A stretch of DNA of 64,000 bases. Source: Diphasiastrum complanatum (lineage: Eukaryota > Streptophyta > Lycopodiopsida > Lycopodiales > Lycopodiaceae). Position 1 is the first letter of the stretch, and every line of letters begins with the position of its first letter. Shown piece after piece: positions 27,350 to 40,680 of the stretch. The notes beneath the pieces were generated by a model. It saw only the letters and a program-made list of their open reading frames with translations, was not told the origin of the DNA and made no database searches. The stretch covers positions 36,512,585-36,576,584 of the forward strand of contig CM055102.1 of the NCBI GenBank assembly GCA_029204225.1, given 5' to 3'. Position numbers and translations under genes: made by a program.

Positions 27350-29225
27350 GATGCCAAGCTAAGCTATACGAAGAGCACCTCTCACCCTAGATGGACGAGG
27401 TCTCAGAAGGAAGAGAAGAGGTAGAAGATGAGAGCCGAGGAATACTAGCTAGGTATATAATTTGTACATTATATGAGCCTCATGGTGAATCCCAAAAAAG
27501 GAATGACCATGTAGAAGCTAGTAGTATTTCTGGGCAATGTAATAAATGTAGACCCCTCTTAAATAAATTAGAGTGAGCCACCTTTTGATGGTGACCTCTA
27601 GTGGAAGAGCATTCCACTTAGAATTTGTAATTTAGTGGAATTGCTACTTAGGCTCCACATGGGCAGCCCTTTATTTATGGGTTCCCATTCATGTATATTT
27701 GATGGATATAAATCTGCAATACAAAAAACCATTGTAAGTTTTCATTGTTAAATACAACTACATGTTAGAGTTCAAAAGTCATCCAAAAGTTTACAATACT
27801 TACAGTTACACTTTCGATAATCACAAAGATTCATGGAATCCACATTTAGTTTCAAATGCATGTAAACATATTGAACAAGGACCTTTAAAATAGATTGTCC
27901 ATTTGGGGATACTTTAAAATCAAGATTCCTAGCTTTCCAATAAGATTTAAATGTATATTTTGTCTTCTTTTTTTGACAAAAAGCTCCTTTTGTTGATAGA
28001 TGCATCATTACCCAATAAGCTTTCTGATATTCACGGGCATTTCAAGTTCCATCATCCTCCTCCTCATTGTCAAAAGTTGCTGATGTGGACAATCCCCCCC
28101 CCCCCCCCTCCACCACCCAAATCTTGGTGACTAGTATCAAGAATGTATCAATGAATACCTTATTTCCAACCCATTCATGAACTAGATTACCCCCCAACAG
28201 AATCACACTAGTCACATATCGTAGAGCCTCCAAGGCTCATTGTCAACCACTTGAATCCCATAAAAGATTTTTGTTTTGTTTTGTAATAAGTTTTTGGTGG
28301 TCACGAATTTAAACCAATGCTCATCATATTTTTGGTCGACTATGCCCATAATCTTACTCATTTTGTTTTTCAATTTTCTTTTCTAATTCTCATCTTTATC
28401 TTCTCTTTTTGTTTTACATCCATTGAATCTTCCACTTCATATTTATGTGATTGCTCTCTATATTTCATGCTATACTCATTCATAAACAAAAAGTAATTAA
28501 GCAATAACATGTGGACAATCAGGTGTCATACGTTCGATACCTAAAGATTTAATAGATTCTATTGTAAAGCACAAAAAGAGAGTGTGACAAGGGAGCCAAA
28601 CCATGCAACCAAGTAGAAGCACTCCCGATCCATGGCTTGTGAGAGCAAGAGAGGTGAGCATGTAACCAAAGGGAAAGTAGAGAATGTAGGAGGGTGAGCT
28701 CCACTAGGGTGGATATAGCCTCTAGGACCCACCTTTCTATGCATGTGTCATGCAACCTAAATAGCTATTAAATACTAACATTGATCTTGAATGGAATATT
28801 TTCAGGGTGGAGTTTAGTGTATCCACGTTAATGACTATTTCGGTCCTATTCATTGGATATGGACAGAACATTTTTCCCCCACTGAACTACTTATGTCCTC
28901 AGAAGTACAGGTTGGAAATTTTTTCTCTTTAAGCTTTCAACTCTCTCCTAGTAATTATCATCCTCTATTTGATATGGTCAAGCACTCAGAGCTAGAACGA
29001 TTTCTCAATTTTTTGTCTATGGTATGGAGTACTTTTTCAAGTTTCATTGAGCGATAAATCTTCCAACTAAGATGGATCTTTTCAAATCCAATCGTATCAA
29101 CTTTATATAAAGTCAACATGAAATACTGGGTGAGTAGTGGATTTTCCTTGAAGTTCATAAGCTAAAGAATCACTTTTCTTTATCATCCAGAATAGAGATA
29201 TAGATTATTAGTTAAATAGAGAACT
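27350..29225. other. Unassigned region
   Basis: No recognised gene. Minus-strand frames at 28233-28042 (acidic, Gly-rich, ending 'NEEEDDGT') and 28008-27772 (Lys-rich with 'CNCKYCK') lie one after the other and could be a decayed transposon gene, but I cannot identify it. A C homopolymer interrupts at about 28096-28109. Confidence 0.35.
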
Positions 29226-29229
29226 ATCT

Positions 29230-29549
29230 GAGGACATCTATTTTCTTGAAAGGGAAGAAGGATGGAAGCTTTCGGATGTGTGTCAACTATGGTGAATACA
29301 ATAACTGTTATGAATAAATATCCATTGCTTAGGATGGATGACCTTGTAGATCACTTAGGTGGAGCTAAATATTTCAGTAAGATTGATCTCAAGATAGGGC
29401 ACAATCACATTAAAATTCACCCTAGTGACATGCATAAAAATGGTTTTCAAACAAGGTTCGAACATTATAATTTTACTTTTTGGACTGACAAATGCACCCA
29501 CAATATTCCACCAGATGATGAACACATGATTATTATTTTTGGTCTATGA
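29230..29549 (+). pseudogene. Gypsy reverse transcriptase fragment (palm)
   Basis: The frame contains 'KYPLLRMDDLVDHLGGAKYF' followed by 'SKIDLKIGHNHIKIHPSDMH' and 'KNGFQTRFEHYNFTFW', the N-terminal half of the Ty3/Gypsy RT, including the catalytic Asp of 'KIDL'. It ends before the YxDD box. Just upstream, in another frame, are remnants of 'GRRMEAFGCVSTM', the 'KKDGSFRMCVDY' block. An isolated scrap with no LTR recognised beside it. Confidence 0.85.
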
Positions 29550-30544
29550 GTTTTTATGTATTGATCTTAAATGTGTGGCTGGTGAGTCAAAAAGTCTGAA
29601 TATTCTGTAATATTTTGCTCAAAATACTAGAAAAATGCATATATTTTCATAATAAGTTAATGGTATCCCAATCCAACCACAATCAATGAAACCAAAATTT
29701 TCTACTTGTAAAATAATCTAAAACAAAGATCAACATTGTAAAAATCAAATTCTCAAAAACTTGAAAGGGCCCCCCACAGACGAAATTTTGGCACTTCTCT
29801 AAGATAAACTTAGCTTCCCTGGGAGTTAAGTATAGTCACAATAATCCTTCTACACCTTGTCGATACAATGTGCCCTTGTTTTTTGATCTAGGTCTTGGAA
29901 ATCAATCTACAATCCATTGGCACTTAGTGCACAAGCTTTCTTAGGAGCAGACTCAGGTTTCATTTTTCTTTAGTTGTCATGTCAATGGGTGTCTCTAACA
30001 TGGATAGTGTCATCTCCATGACCAATACATAGGATTCAATATACTCCTAATCTTGGATACACGGTACTCTAGTGAAACAAGCTGTTAGTTATGCCACGTC
30101 ATATTGGACGTGACCCAAAAGTAACTAATATCCTTGTAAAGCCCAGAACACAAATGGAGTTAGTACAAGGTTTGGGACAATGTATGCATGTGTAGAGTTA
30201 TCAATAGCAATTCTATGAATATAGGATCCATGCATAGAGACTCTTTCTAGATGAATCTATGTATAGGGGAGTTAGGACCTTGCATGACTATGTGCACAGG
30301 TGGTTCTAGGCTCTATATAAGGAGGCCAAATTCTCCCTACTATCTCACCGCCTGGTTGATTCATTGTCAGGCTCTCACTCTACTTTCATGCTTTCTATTT
30401 CTTGGCTTGGGGGTGAAGCTTCTAGAGTTGATTGGTTTATTCTACTTGGTTGGGTGGTTTCTCCATTGTGTGTTTTCCATTGTGTTTGTCTTGTAAGCAG
30501 GATCTTGAGGCTATGCCATTAAGGAGGAGCTACCAAAGGCTCTC
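29550..30544. other. Unassigned region, possible LTR near 30180-30540
   Basis: No protein-coding similarity recognised. A TATA-like CTCTATATAAGGAG at about 30312-30325, followed by a pyrimidine-rich stretch, is the sort of arrangement found in an LTR, but I found no primer-binding site or second copy. Confidence 0.35.
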
Positions 30545-33361
30545 CAAAGTGTGCTAATTTCAGAAGAATCAAGAGTAGAGTACAAGCTCTTGAGGATGGA
30601 CAAGCTTTCTCTCTCTCATGATGATGGCAAAGCTCTCTTTGCCAAGGATAAGCACAAAGGGAGGAGCAAGAACCAACATCAACAATCCTCAAGCAAGGAC
30701 AAAGTCAAATCCAAAGACAAAGATGAGGAGGAAGATGATTCCTCTAATGCTTCATCATCCAAGCTCAAGAAGAAAAAGATCAAGTGCTTTTATTGTGGCA
30801 AGAAAGGCCATTATGCCACCAATTGCTTCAAGAAGAAGAATCAACTCAAGCAAGCCAACATTACCAATGAGAAGGAAGACACTATTGCAAGTGAAGGAGA
30901 GGAATCTCTTATGGTCTCTAGTTTCTCATCTACTCCTTTCAAGAAGGACGACCTAAGGTATATTGATAGTGGAGCCTCTTCACATATGTGTAGCTCCAAG
31001 GACTCTTTCTCTTCTATTGCACCTTATGATGGAGTCAAGAGATCAATATACATTGCAAATGATTTTGAGTGTCCTATTGAAGGCACAGGGAACATTCCCT
31101 TGAAGCTTGCATCCTCTAAAGTTCTTTCTCTCTCTAAAGTTCTTTATGTACCTAAGCTTACTAAGAATCTTATTAGTGATGGCCAATTGCTTGATAATGG
31201 CCTTGACGTAAAATTCAATGTTGATACTTGCACTGTCAAGAAGAATCATGAGATACTTGCATTAGGATCTAGATTTGGAGGCATCTATAAACTAGATCCA
31301 AATGAGTATGTGAATGCTTGTAATGTTGCTCTTGTGAACAAGCTCTCTATGGATTAATTATGGCATAGGAGGTTGGAACATCCCAACTACAAATCCATGC
31401 TCTCTATGATCAAAGAGGCCAAAGCTATTGGCTTGCCAAAGTCATTCTCCAAGAAGATCAAGCCTTGTGAGGCTTGTGCTATTGCTAAATCTCACAAAAA
31501 GCCATTTACAAGATCTTCTATCAAAAGCAAGCATCCTTTGGAGTTAATCCACTCGGATGTGCATTTCTCATCAACTATAAGCAAGGGAGGAGCCACTTGT
31601 ATTGTTACTTTCATTGATGATTTCACAAGATTCACTTGGATATATCTTCTTGCTTCTAGATCTATGGTGTTATCATGATGTGATGGGGTCGAGATTTGAA
31701 GAAGACTCTCCTCGGATTTTCTCACCAAGAAGATCCATGAGAGATAGATCCGACCCTAAGAGGCTCTCATATGTTGACAAAGTCAAACAAGTGGATCTTG
31801 ATTCCACTAATTATGTTTTTTATGTCTCTCATGAAAATCCAAAGAATGTACAAGAGGCACTCAATACCAAGGAGCGGTATGATGCCATGAAGCAAGAGTA
31901 TGATGCATTGATCACCAACAATACTTGGGAGCTTGTGGATCCTCCATCCAACAAGCATGTGATTGGTTGCAAGTGGGTATTTCGGATCAAGTTCAATCAT
32001 GATGGCACCATCAACAAGTATAAAGCAAGATTATGTGCCAAAGGATTTGCTCAAATCCATGGCCTTGATTATGAGGAGACCTTTGCACCCGTTGCAAAGA
32101 TGGTGACAATAAGAATTCTTATTTCTCTTGCTTATTTCTTTAAGTGGAAGGTGTTCCAATTAGATGTATCCAATGCTTTTCTAAATGGTTATCTTGAGGA
32201 GGAGATCTATATGGAACAACCTCAAGGATTAATCAAGGATGAGTCCAAAGTGTGCTTGCTCTTCAAAAGTCTTTATGGACTCAAGCAAGCACCAAGATCA
32301 TGGTATTCAAGACTTAATTCTTTTCTTATCTCACTAGGATCTACTCTTAGTGACTATGATCCTTCCATGTATCTAAAGTTTGTTGATAGCAATATTGTCA
32401 TTCTTCTAATTTATGTTGATGACATTATTCTTTGTGGAAGTTGTATCAAGCTAGTTGATGAAACTAAGCTAGCAGTTGGATGTGAGTTTAAAATGCAAGA
32501 TCTAGGAGAGATACATTACATCCTAGGCCTAAAAATTGATTTTTATGAAAATCATGTCTTTATATGCCATCTAGATATGCTCACTCTATGTTGAAAAAAT
32601 TCCATATGGAAAATTCTAAGAGCATAGATACTCCAATGGAGCAAATTGTAGAATATCCTAATAAAGGTGATGAAAGATCCTTTGAGGACATCACACTTTT
32701 TAGGAGTCTTGTAGGCTCCTTGATTTGGCTTACCATTACTAGGCCCAATCTAAGTTTTTGTGTGCACAAATTGAGTCAATTTCTTCAAAATCCTAAGATC
32801 CATCATTGGAAGATGGCCAAGAGGATTCTAAGATATGTATCTTCATCTTGTGATTATGGTCTACTTTATAAAAGTGAAGATCTATCCATTGTTGGCTACT
32901 CAAATTCGGACTTTGATCGAAAGTCTATTAGTGCATACACTGTCTTTCTTGGAGGCAATCTAATATCTTGGCTTTCCAAAAAGCAAGCTACTATATCTCT
33001 CTCTTCATGTGAGGCCGAGTACAAAGCACTCACTACAACTACCAAAGAGGTGTTTTGGATCAAGAGGTTATTAATGGAGCTAAAGTGCATCGAGGAAGAT
33101 GATCTACCAATGATCAAGTGTGATAACATCTCGGCCCAAGCTCTTGCCAATAATCCCATATTTCATGCAAGAAGCAAGCACATAGAAGTGGCACACCATT
33201 TTGTGAGAGAAAAGCTTATTGGAGGAGAAATCTATTTGGAGCATGTCAACTCGTCCTCTTGTTTTGCTGATCTACTCACCAAGCCTTTGAGCAAAAGTGC
33301 TTTCATCAAGCATAGATCTAATCTTGGAGTTATATCAAGATCAATGCTTAAATCTTCATAG
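30545..33361 (+). pseudogene. Copia element coding region: gag, protease, RT, RNase H; integrase mostly deleted
   Basis: This is the best-preserved element in the window. 30551-31357 encodes the gag C-terminus with the zinc knuckle 'CFYCGKKGHYATNC' (CX2CX4HX4C), protease 'YIDSGASSHM' and 'LYVPKLTKNLIS'. A single TAA (31355-31357) precedes the pre-integrase 'LEHPNYKSM', 'CEACAIAKSHKKPF' and the first integrase Asp ('LIHSDVHF'). After 'TRFTWIYLLAS' the rest of integrase is missing and, in a new frame, 'SMRDRSDPKR' leads into RT (31850-32594) with 'ITNNTWELVDPP', 'QLDVSNAFLNG' and YVDD at 32412-32423. A frameshift near 32570 leads to RNase H (32564-33361) ending 'ADLLTKPLSKSA'. The 5' LTR and gag N-terminus are absent. 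Confidence 0.92.
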
Positions 33362-33379
33362 ATAATTTTTTAGGAGGAG

Positions 33380-34150
33380 TGTGAAGAATTGAAAAAGATT
33401 ATCTATGTTAGATATAGGGGTCTTATGTTTTTTATATCAAGCATCTAGGTGTAGGATGTTGATAGGAACAAATTTGGCATAGATGGCAAATTATGCATTT
33501 CCACTTGTAATGCCACTATTGAGCCAAAATAGAGTAAGAGGCTAAATTCATGCCAATTAGAGTGTAGACAAGTGTAATGCTTTGGTTTGATGAATTCTAA
33601 GAGGTCCAATAGGATTTAGAGGTGGAACCATGTGAGGTCCAATAGGAATCTGAGGTTTGCTTTAAAATAGTCCAATAGAATTAAGAGGTGCATGGATCAA
33701 TGGTCCAATAGGATTAAGAGGTGACAAAGTGTGGTCCAATCATAGTTAAGCATAGTGGTAGCTCGTGGATCTACTAGTATCATTGTATACCTCATTTTGG
33801 ATCTAATTGATTTGGAGATTGTGTGGATTTTGAGTGTTATTGGATTTCTAGCTTTCTCTCTCTACCCGAGAGCTCATGATGATTTTTTCTCTCTACCTGA
33901 GGAGAGCAGCTTGTTTTTACTTAGAATAATTTTTGAATACTTCCCACACGTGTGAGTGAGAGTTGGAAGTGATTGAATGCATGTAGTAGTGTGTTTTCCC
34001 CATAGAATCAAAGATAGATCTTGAATCTCAATCTAGTCTTGGTGCATCTATACACCTTAGGAGATCACAAGTACATGTTGTGGACACTCCACACGTGTGG
34101 AATCTACATCTGCCCCCTGCCAGCGACCTGCACAAAGCTCAGCTTTGTCC
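33380..34150 (+). mobile_element. 3' LTR of the 30.5-33.4 kb Copia element
   Basis: It begins TGTGAAGAATTG at 33380 after the polypurine tract TAGGAGGAG, 18 bases beyond the pol stop. It holds the 33-bp-period CCAAT repeats (33603-33750) and two CACACGTGTG palindromes (33945-33954, 34090-34099). The 3' end is not defined; composition changes sharply to GC-rich near 34200. Confidence 0.7.
33603..33752. repeat. Five spaced copies of GGTCCAATAGGATTAAGAGG in an LTR
   Basis: Degenerate copies start at 33603, 33636, 33669, 33702 and 33733, so the spacing is 33, 33, 33 and 31 bp. Each contains a CCAAT box. The array lies in the upstream part of the LTR, where enhancer repeats are usually found. Confidence 0.9.
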
Positions 34151-34199
34151 CATAAGTTTCCTATGGACTGAGCAGCTTCTCTATATATTACAGAAATTG

Positions 34200-34480
34200 T
34201 TCAATACTCCCATGTGTGCACACCCAGGGGCATGCCTATCACGCACGGTGCTCGGGAAAAATTTGTGCTCCAGCTGCCCGGCCCAACGTCTGCCCGGTGC
34301 CCCAGCCTACTTGCCCGACGCCACCTTGCGCCCGCGCCCGCCTCCCTGCCTGCCCATGTGGCGCTAGCCTGTGCCCTGCCCGGTGCCAGGGCAGGGTGCT
34401 CGGAACCGCGAACCTGCTAGAGAGAGCGGTCTCACAGAGAGAATTTTGAGGGCCCGGGCACCCTATCCACGTGTCACATA
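34200..34480. other. GC-rich island
   Basis: A block of about 280 bases, rich in C, G and CpG and unlike its AT-rich surroundings, with repeated TGCCCGG-type words and a hairpin with 8-bp arms CCCTGCCC (34374-34381) and GGGCAGGG (34389-34396). Three overlapping Pro/Ala/Cys-rich frames cross it, as expected from composition, and none is a known protein. Confidence 0.6.
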
Positions 34481-37400
34481 GGCACGAGAGCGGGCGTTAC
34501 TCCCCTTCCCAGGTCAATAAGTGCCAATAAGCGACATCGGTAGCGATGGCCAAGCAGATTCTAGACAAATGTAGGCCACTTAGGACCATATTCAATGGCA
34601 ACAAGATCTCATTTGATCTCCATAGTGAATAGAAAAACTCAGATGGCAGTGATGAAACGTCGGCAATGATGGATATCTCAGATTGCTGGAACAAGAAACA
34701 GAAAAACGTGCTCAAGTTATGCTCAAAACACGTTCATGTGGCCCTACGATGGATCAATAGGTAGCAATCGAAGGTTTTGCTCCAGGAGAGGGCTCAAATA
34801 CGTAGATGATTCGTTGCTCAAGAGGCACAATCCATGATAGAAGGCATGTGATTTATATGATCATTAGGGAATTGTTCCACAATTTTCTATAATAAGATAT
34901 GTGATGGAGGGTAAACCTATTGTAGCAAATCGAATTTGTCATAGACAGATCCTCTTTGTCAGTGATGGACAGCCAGGGGCTTGATTCACTTCTTTTGAGC
35001 AAAGAAATCTTCAAAAATTTATATATATCTCTCTCAATGATGGACAGGACAGGCAAGGCAGAATCAGCTTCAACCAGAGGTAGGCAGCGATCAGAAATTT
35101 AGAATCTCTGACTCTTGATGGTTCCCAGTGAAAAGTGCAGGTCCGTATGCAGGGCTGCAGCAGAGGACAAGGCAGCAATGTTTGATTTACTACTAAAAAA
35201 GAATGATTGTTTCAAACAGAACCAGCAGGGATGCAGTGTCCCAGAAATTGTTACGTTACGAATAATAATGTGCGCATTCACACATATCCTCAAACGTCGC
35301 ATGACGATTCAAACACTCTCTCACGTACTATGTAATGGGCAGTTCGCTCTTCTCTCTATTATCAGTTAATAAGAATGTAGTTAGTCCTCTCTCTCCACTA
35401 TGTTATCTCTCTCTTGTCTGCTCGCTGCTAATGAATTCTCTGAAATACATTAGAAATCAGCGATGGAGGCCTCCAAAAATGCGATGGACAGGCTATTTGA
35501 TGTCTGCCAGAGATTGTGTGAATGATGGGAGACAGAAGTGTGTTGTAGTCTCCTCAAAAAATGTGATTGGTAGCAACAGAAATGCATTGAGAAATGGCCA
35601 TAGAAACTCGCTTGAAGTCTGCCACAGAAATGTGCGATTAGCTGCAGAGATTCTGCCTCTGAACTTAGCTATTGACTGGTAGTATAAATGCGTTCAGAAA
35701 TGACATTGGGAGTTCTCTCCATGACTACAACACACTTGATTGGTAGCACAAGGTCGCTCAAGTTTGACATTGGGAGTTCGTGATTGATTGGTAGCACAAG
35801 GTCGCTCAGGTTTGACCATTGCTGATTGAGTTATCATAGCAGGATCAATGATGGAGTAAGGAACATTGTTCGTCTCTGTCTGGTAGATAAGTCCAGTAGG
35901 GTCAATGTTATAGCAAAGCACTTAGTTGCCTTTTAATGAAGGTAGTAACTTGGCATAACTCTTCCATACAGGAACCTTCTAACAACCTCAACAAGTCTTT
36001 TGTGGATAATTACAAGAAGCTCCATTGGAAGTCTTTTTAAGAATGTGAAAACAAGAATTCATATCATAAATACCTACCTCCTCATTATAACAGTTTCAAC
36101 CCTCCTAAACAAATGACAAGGAGAGTGATAAAATTTTTAAAATAATGAAATGACAATGGAACCTCTAATCATCTCACATTGGACTCTACAAGACATTTAC
36201 ACTCAAGCTCTCATCCCGAAAGATGAAATCCATACTTAATCGAATGCAAAATCACCAAGTCTATGTCCCTTTTCTAGAATGGAACTTGAAAAAAGAGAAG
36301 GGACTCCCTCAAAGATAGGAAAACTCTATCACCATACTCTATTGACATAAAAGTAGTTCTAAGAATAGTCTCTCAAGGAATTCATTCTTATAAAGTCCCA
36401 AAGCTTTTAATGATAAAAACTCAAGCACGAATTCTTCCAACTAGATTGGGTAAGATAGCAAAGAATCACTACTCATCAAATATTTCTCACACCTCATATA
36501 GAACTCAACCTCAAACAACCACTCATATCTCAACTAGCAAAAAACTTAGGAATGACAAAAACCCTCTCCTCAAAGACAACCATGATCCAAAACTACTCAT
36601 ACTCAAAATTATCAACTCCTCCAAAATTATCAACTCACAAAATAGCCACTCTTAAAAGTACCAACTCTCAACTATCCAACTATCAACATCATCTCATTAT
36701 TATCCAACTATATCTTAACACAAAGAGTGGCCTCCTTTTATAGTAAACCTCAAGTGCCCCCCTTCAAAATGAGGCTTTGCCAATTTTCATGCCCTTCAAG
36801 CCCTTTGTCCATTTGTCCACCCCCCATTGGTAAGTACATCAAGTGGCCTCCATGAGAGTGTAGGGGTTGGTGCCATTTAAAGCCTTTCTCCAAAACTAGC
36901 AAAGACGCCAGTTTGGTCAAAAGCTAGAGGAAATACCTCTCAAACTTTGATAGCCTCCAAGGTCTTCTTGCATTTATTATCCAAAAGGTGGGTGAAGACT
37001 TGTTCCAACCTCTATTCCTTGTTGGGTGCCCTCTATTTTCCTTGGTCCTCCTTGGCCTCCCATTTGATTTTTCTTTAATTTTCTTTGTAACATGTATGGC
37101 CTGGCCCTTGGCGTTTGGTTTCTCGGGATTACCAACTGATTTGCATACTTTGCCCTTGTCTCGTAATTTGCCCAATTTTACATGTTAGGGTTTTTGCAAG
37201 TTTTAAGTATTGCCCATAATTTATAGCTTGGGTTTTGCCTGATAAATATTTTTCTTTGATGGCTTTCTGACTAAAGTTGACTTTTCCGGCATTCATGACT
37301 AGGGCTCCAACAACAATACGGTTTTCCTGAAAATGCACTAGGCAACTATATATTAGTAAAACCAACTCTGTACATGGTAGGATTTTAGCATGGCTATGTC

Positions 37401-38479
37401 GGCTATTTTTACAACTGGCCCGAACAAAGCCATAAAACATTATCATAGGCCACTTCTAAGGCCGCAAAATTTGCTCTAGCCTCATTTAGGGTAGGCTAGG
37501 ACCCAGTTCTAGGTGGACCGGCACTTTTGGCTCAGTCTTACAAAACTTGAACATACAAAATAGTTTTTGACGGTTCTTAAGACTGTTACAAGAGTCTATT
37601 CTTTACTATGTCTGACCACTTTAGGAGCGGGCTGGGACCCAAAACTAAGGCAAATTTGTGCCAAATTTTTCTAATAACCGGGTTTCACATGCCAGTTTTT
37701 TCCAGTTTTGCAAATTTAAACTTCAATATTAGCTCAATTTTTCATGCAAAAATATCGGCTAACACCCGCCCACCTAGGTAGAAGCTCATGATCAAAGCCC
37801 AAGGGCCTCACCCCCATGCCATGGTAAGTGAATACTGAAGAGAAGTTATTAATAACCAAAACCATCAAATAAAAAATGTAGATGGGTGAGTTCCTGTAGG
37901 ACTATATAGCCTCCAAGGGAGGGTCCATCCTCCTATACATAACACAAGTTACTATATTCTCTCTCTGAGCATAAAATGTCACATACCACATACTACTCCA
38001 CATATTACTATGTGAATGTCTAGGTTTTCTCAAGGTTAGTAATCATGGAACTAGCATTGAATTGGAATTTATTCTAGGCGTAACTAATAAGCTTAAACAC
38101 AAGAGTACTGAATATTAAGTTAACATATTTATCCCATAATTAAGCATGACATTTTTCTAAGCTATATATAAAAGCTTAAATTAGTCTTTTTCTCAACAAG
38201 TGTGGACAGGTTTTTTTTATAAAATCCACAAAAAAAAATTAGCTTAAAATAAGAAATGCCGACAGTACTGACATGTTGGTGGCTGACACGCGGCATACCA
38301 ATTATCCCATAAGATAATTGACTAAAGAGAACATGAATAGGAGGGTCTTGAATCTAAACTTCAGTTCGTTTTTTGAGATTTGTGTTTTCATATTCTAAAT
38401 TTAGTTGTCATATTCTTTCGAAACATCAAAAAACAAAATCTAAAAAAACAATTTGAGAGGGGTCCTAAAATCAAAACAT
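34481..38479. other. Unassigned region of about 4 kb
   Basis: No gene or named element recognised. A 31-bp direct repeat (GATTGGTAGCACAAGGTCGC...) occurs at 35738-35768 and 35785-35815. A Lys/Asn/Ser/Thr-rich plus-strand frame at 36410-36655 and a Phe/Leu-rich one at 36988-37188 are probably compositional. Low-copy transposon debris is the likeliest content. Confidence 0.35.
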
Positions 38480-40105
38480 CACCACCTCCAAAGAAGCGTG
38501 GGATATTCTTACAAATATCTATGAGACTTCAGATGTATCGACTCGTCTCTTTTTGAGGAAGAAGGTCTTCACATTCAAGATGTGCTAAGGCACCTCAGTC
38601 AGCAATCATCTGAACAAATTCAAACAATTGCTGAATCAACTTGCTACCATAGGTTTCCCTATTTTAGAAGAAGACTCAACAATGTCTCTTCTCGCCAGTC
38701 TTCCATCCTCCTATGACAACCTAGTATTACTTTTGAGAAATACTCCTGCGTTGTCTCTCCATAAGTTGACAATAAGTCTATTGCAGGAAGATATCAGGAG
38801 AAAGAGCTTATCCACAACGAGCACTAAGTCAATGGCATTGTACTCTAATAAGCAGCAGTCCAAGAAGAAGAACTTAAAGGACAAGAAGACGAAGGCAGAG
38901 CAGCTGAATTCAACGCAACAATCACAACAGCAGCATAGTCATCAACAACAATCACCAAAGATCAAACTCTTTTGCAGATATTGCAAAAGATCCAATCATG
39001 ACAAAAAGGATTGTCGCATCCTCAAACACAACGAAACAAGAAAGAAGATGCAACAACATCAAGAAGGAGCTTCTAACTCTATTAGAACTTCCCAAGAGGA
39101 CGATAAGGCACTGATGGTACAAGAACATTCAAGTAGAGATGCCTGCCAATGGTATCTTGATTCAGGTGCTTCACAACACATGACGCCATATAAGAACCTT
39201 TTCTCTACTCTCACAACAATGGACTCAAAGTACGTTTTCTTTGGCGACTCAAGCTCCCACAAAGTCGAAGGCCAAGACACTGTCCGACTTCAGTTCCCTA
39301 ACGACATCACTAGGTAGTTAGATGGTGTACTTTACATACCCAATTTAACAAAGAACTTATTGTCTATTAGCAAGATTACTGATCAAGGCTATAGAGCTTT
39401 GTTTACTACTGGTTGATGTACTGTTTTGATGAGAATTCTAATGAAATCCTCTCTACACACAGAGAAGGAAATTTGTATATCTTGAGTCACGATTATGCAC
39501 TTTTTGTGAGTAAATATGAGGAACAACCTATTCAAGTTGACCAAAATGGTTATGCCATTTCCCCTCAGCACTTCATGTTTACCATCAAAGACTAGGTCAT
39601 TTAAACATGTGTTCAATCTTGTACATGTATCATAACAAATTGGTCAAGGATATGAATATCAATGTTGTCTCTACAACTAATCAGACTGTCTGTGAAAATT
39701 GTTTACTAGGAAAACAACCTAGAATAAGATTTCCAAGAGGACAAGCCAGGAGAGCGAAGTCCATTCTGTCACTGATTCACAGTGACTTATGTGGTCCCAT
39801 GAGCGTACCCTCTTTGGGTCAAGCTCTATATTTTATCACATTCATTGATGACTACTCCCGTTTCACCAGAATTATGCTCATAAAGAACAAGTTAGAGGCA
39901 TTCAATTGATTCAAGAGTTCAAGCAATTCGCTGAGAACCAAATTGGTCAGAGAATCAAGACCATTCGGTTTGATTTAGGGGGAGAGTACTTTTCAAATGA
40001 AATGGAGGACTATCTACCATCATGCGGCATGCACCATCAGTTCACAACCAGCTACACTCCACAACAGAATGGCGTAGCTGAGTGAAAGAATCGTACATTG
40101 TTTGG
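38480..40105 (+). pseudogene. Copia gag-protease-integrase relic
   Basis: It begins inside gag ('YETSDVSTRLFLRKKVFTFK', about 38520-38580), then 38628-39317 gives 'LNQLATIGFPILEEDS', the zinc knuckle 'CRYCKRSNHDKKDC' (CX2CX4HX4C) and an intact-looking protease active site 'WYLDSGASQHMT'. After a stop near 39317, shifted frames give 'LYIPNLTKNLLSISKITDQG', 'CENCLLGKQPRIRFPRGQA' with the catalytic Asp in 'LIHSDLCGPM', the second Asp as 'RFDLGGEYFS' and the Glu in 'NGVAE', followed at once by a stop codon. RT and RNase H are absent. It is the same subfamily as the gag at 24372-24957. Confidence 0.87.

Positions 40106-40680
<575 letters not shown>

Noticed and set aside
28090-28112. C homopolymer near 28100
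   Set aside because: A simple homopolymer, possibly with sequencing length error; no biological reading supported.
34080-34449. Pro/Ala/Cys-rich frames in the GC island
   Set aside because: Three phases are open at once, which reflects composition and not coding constraint.
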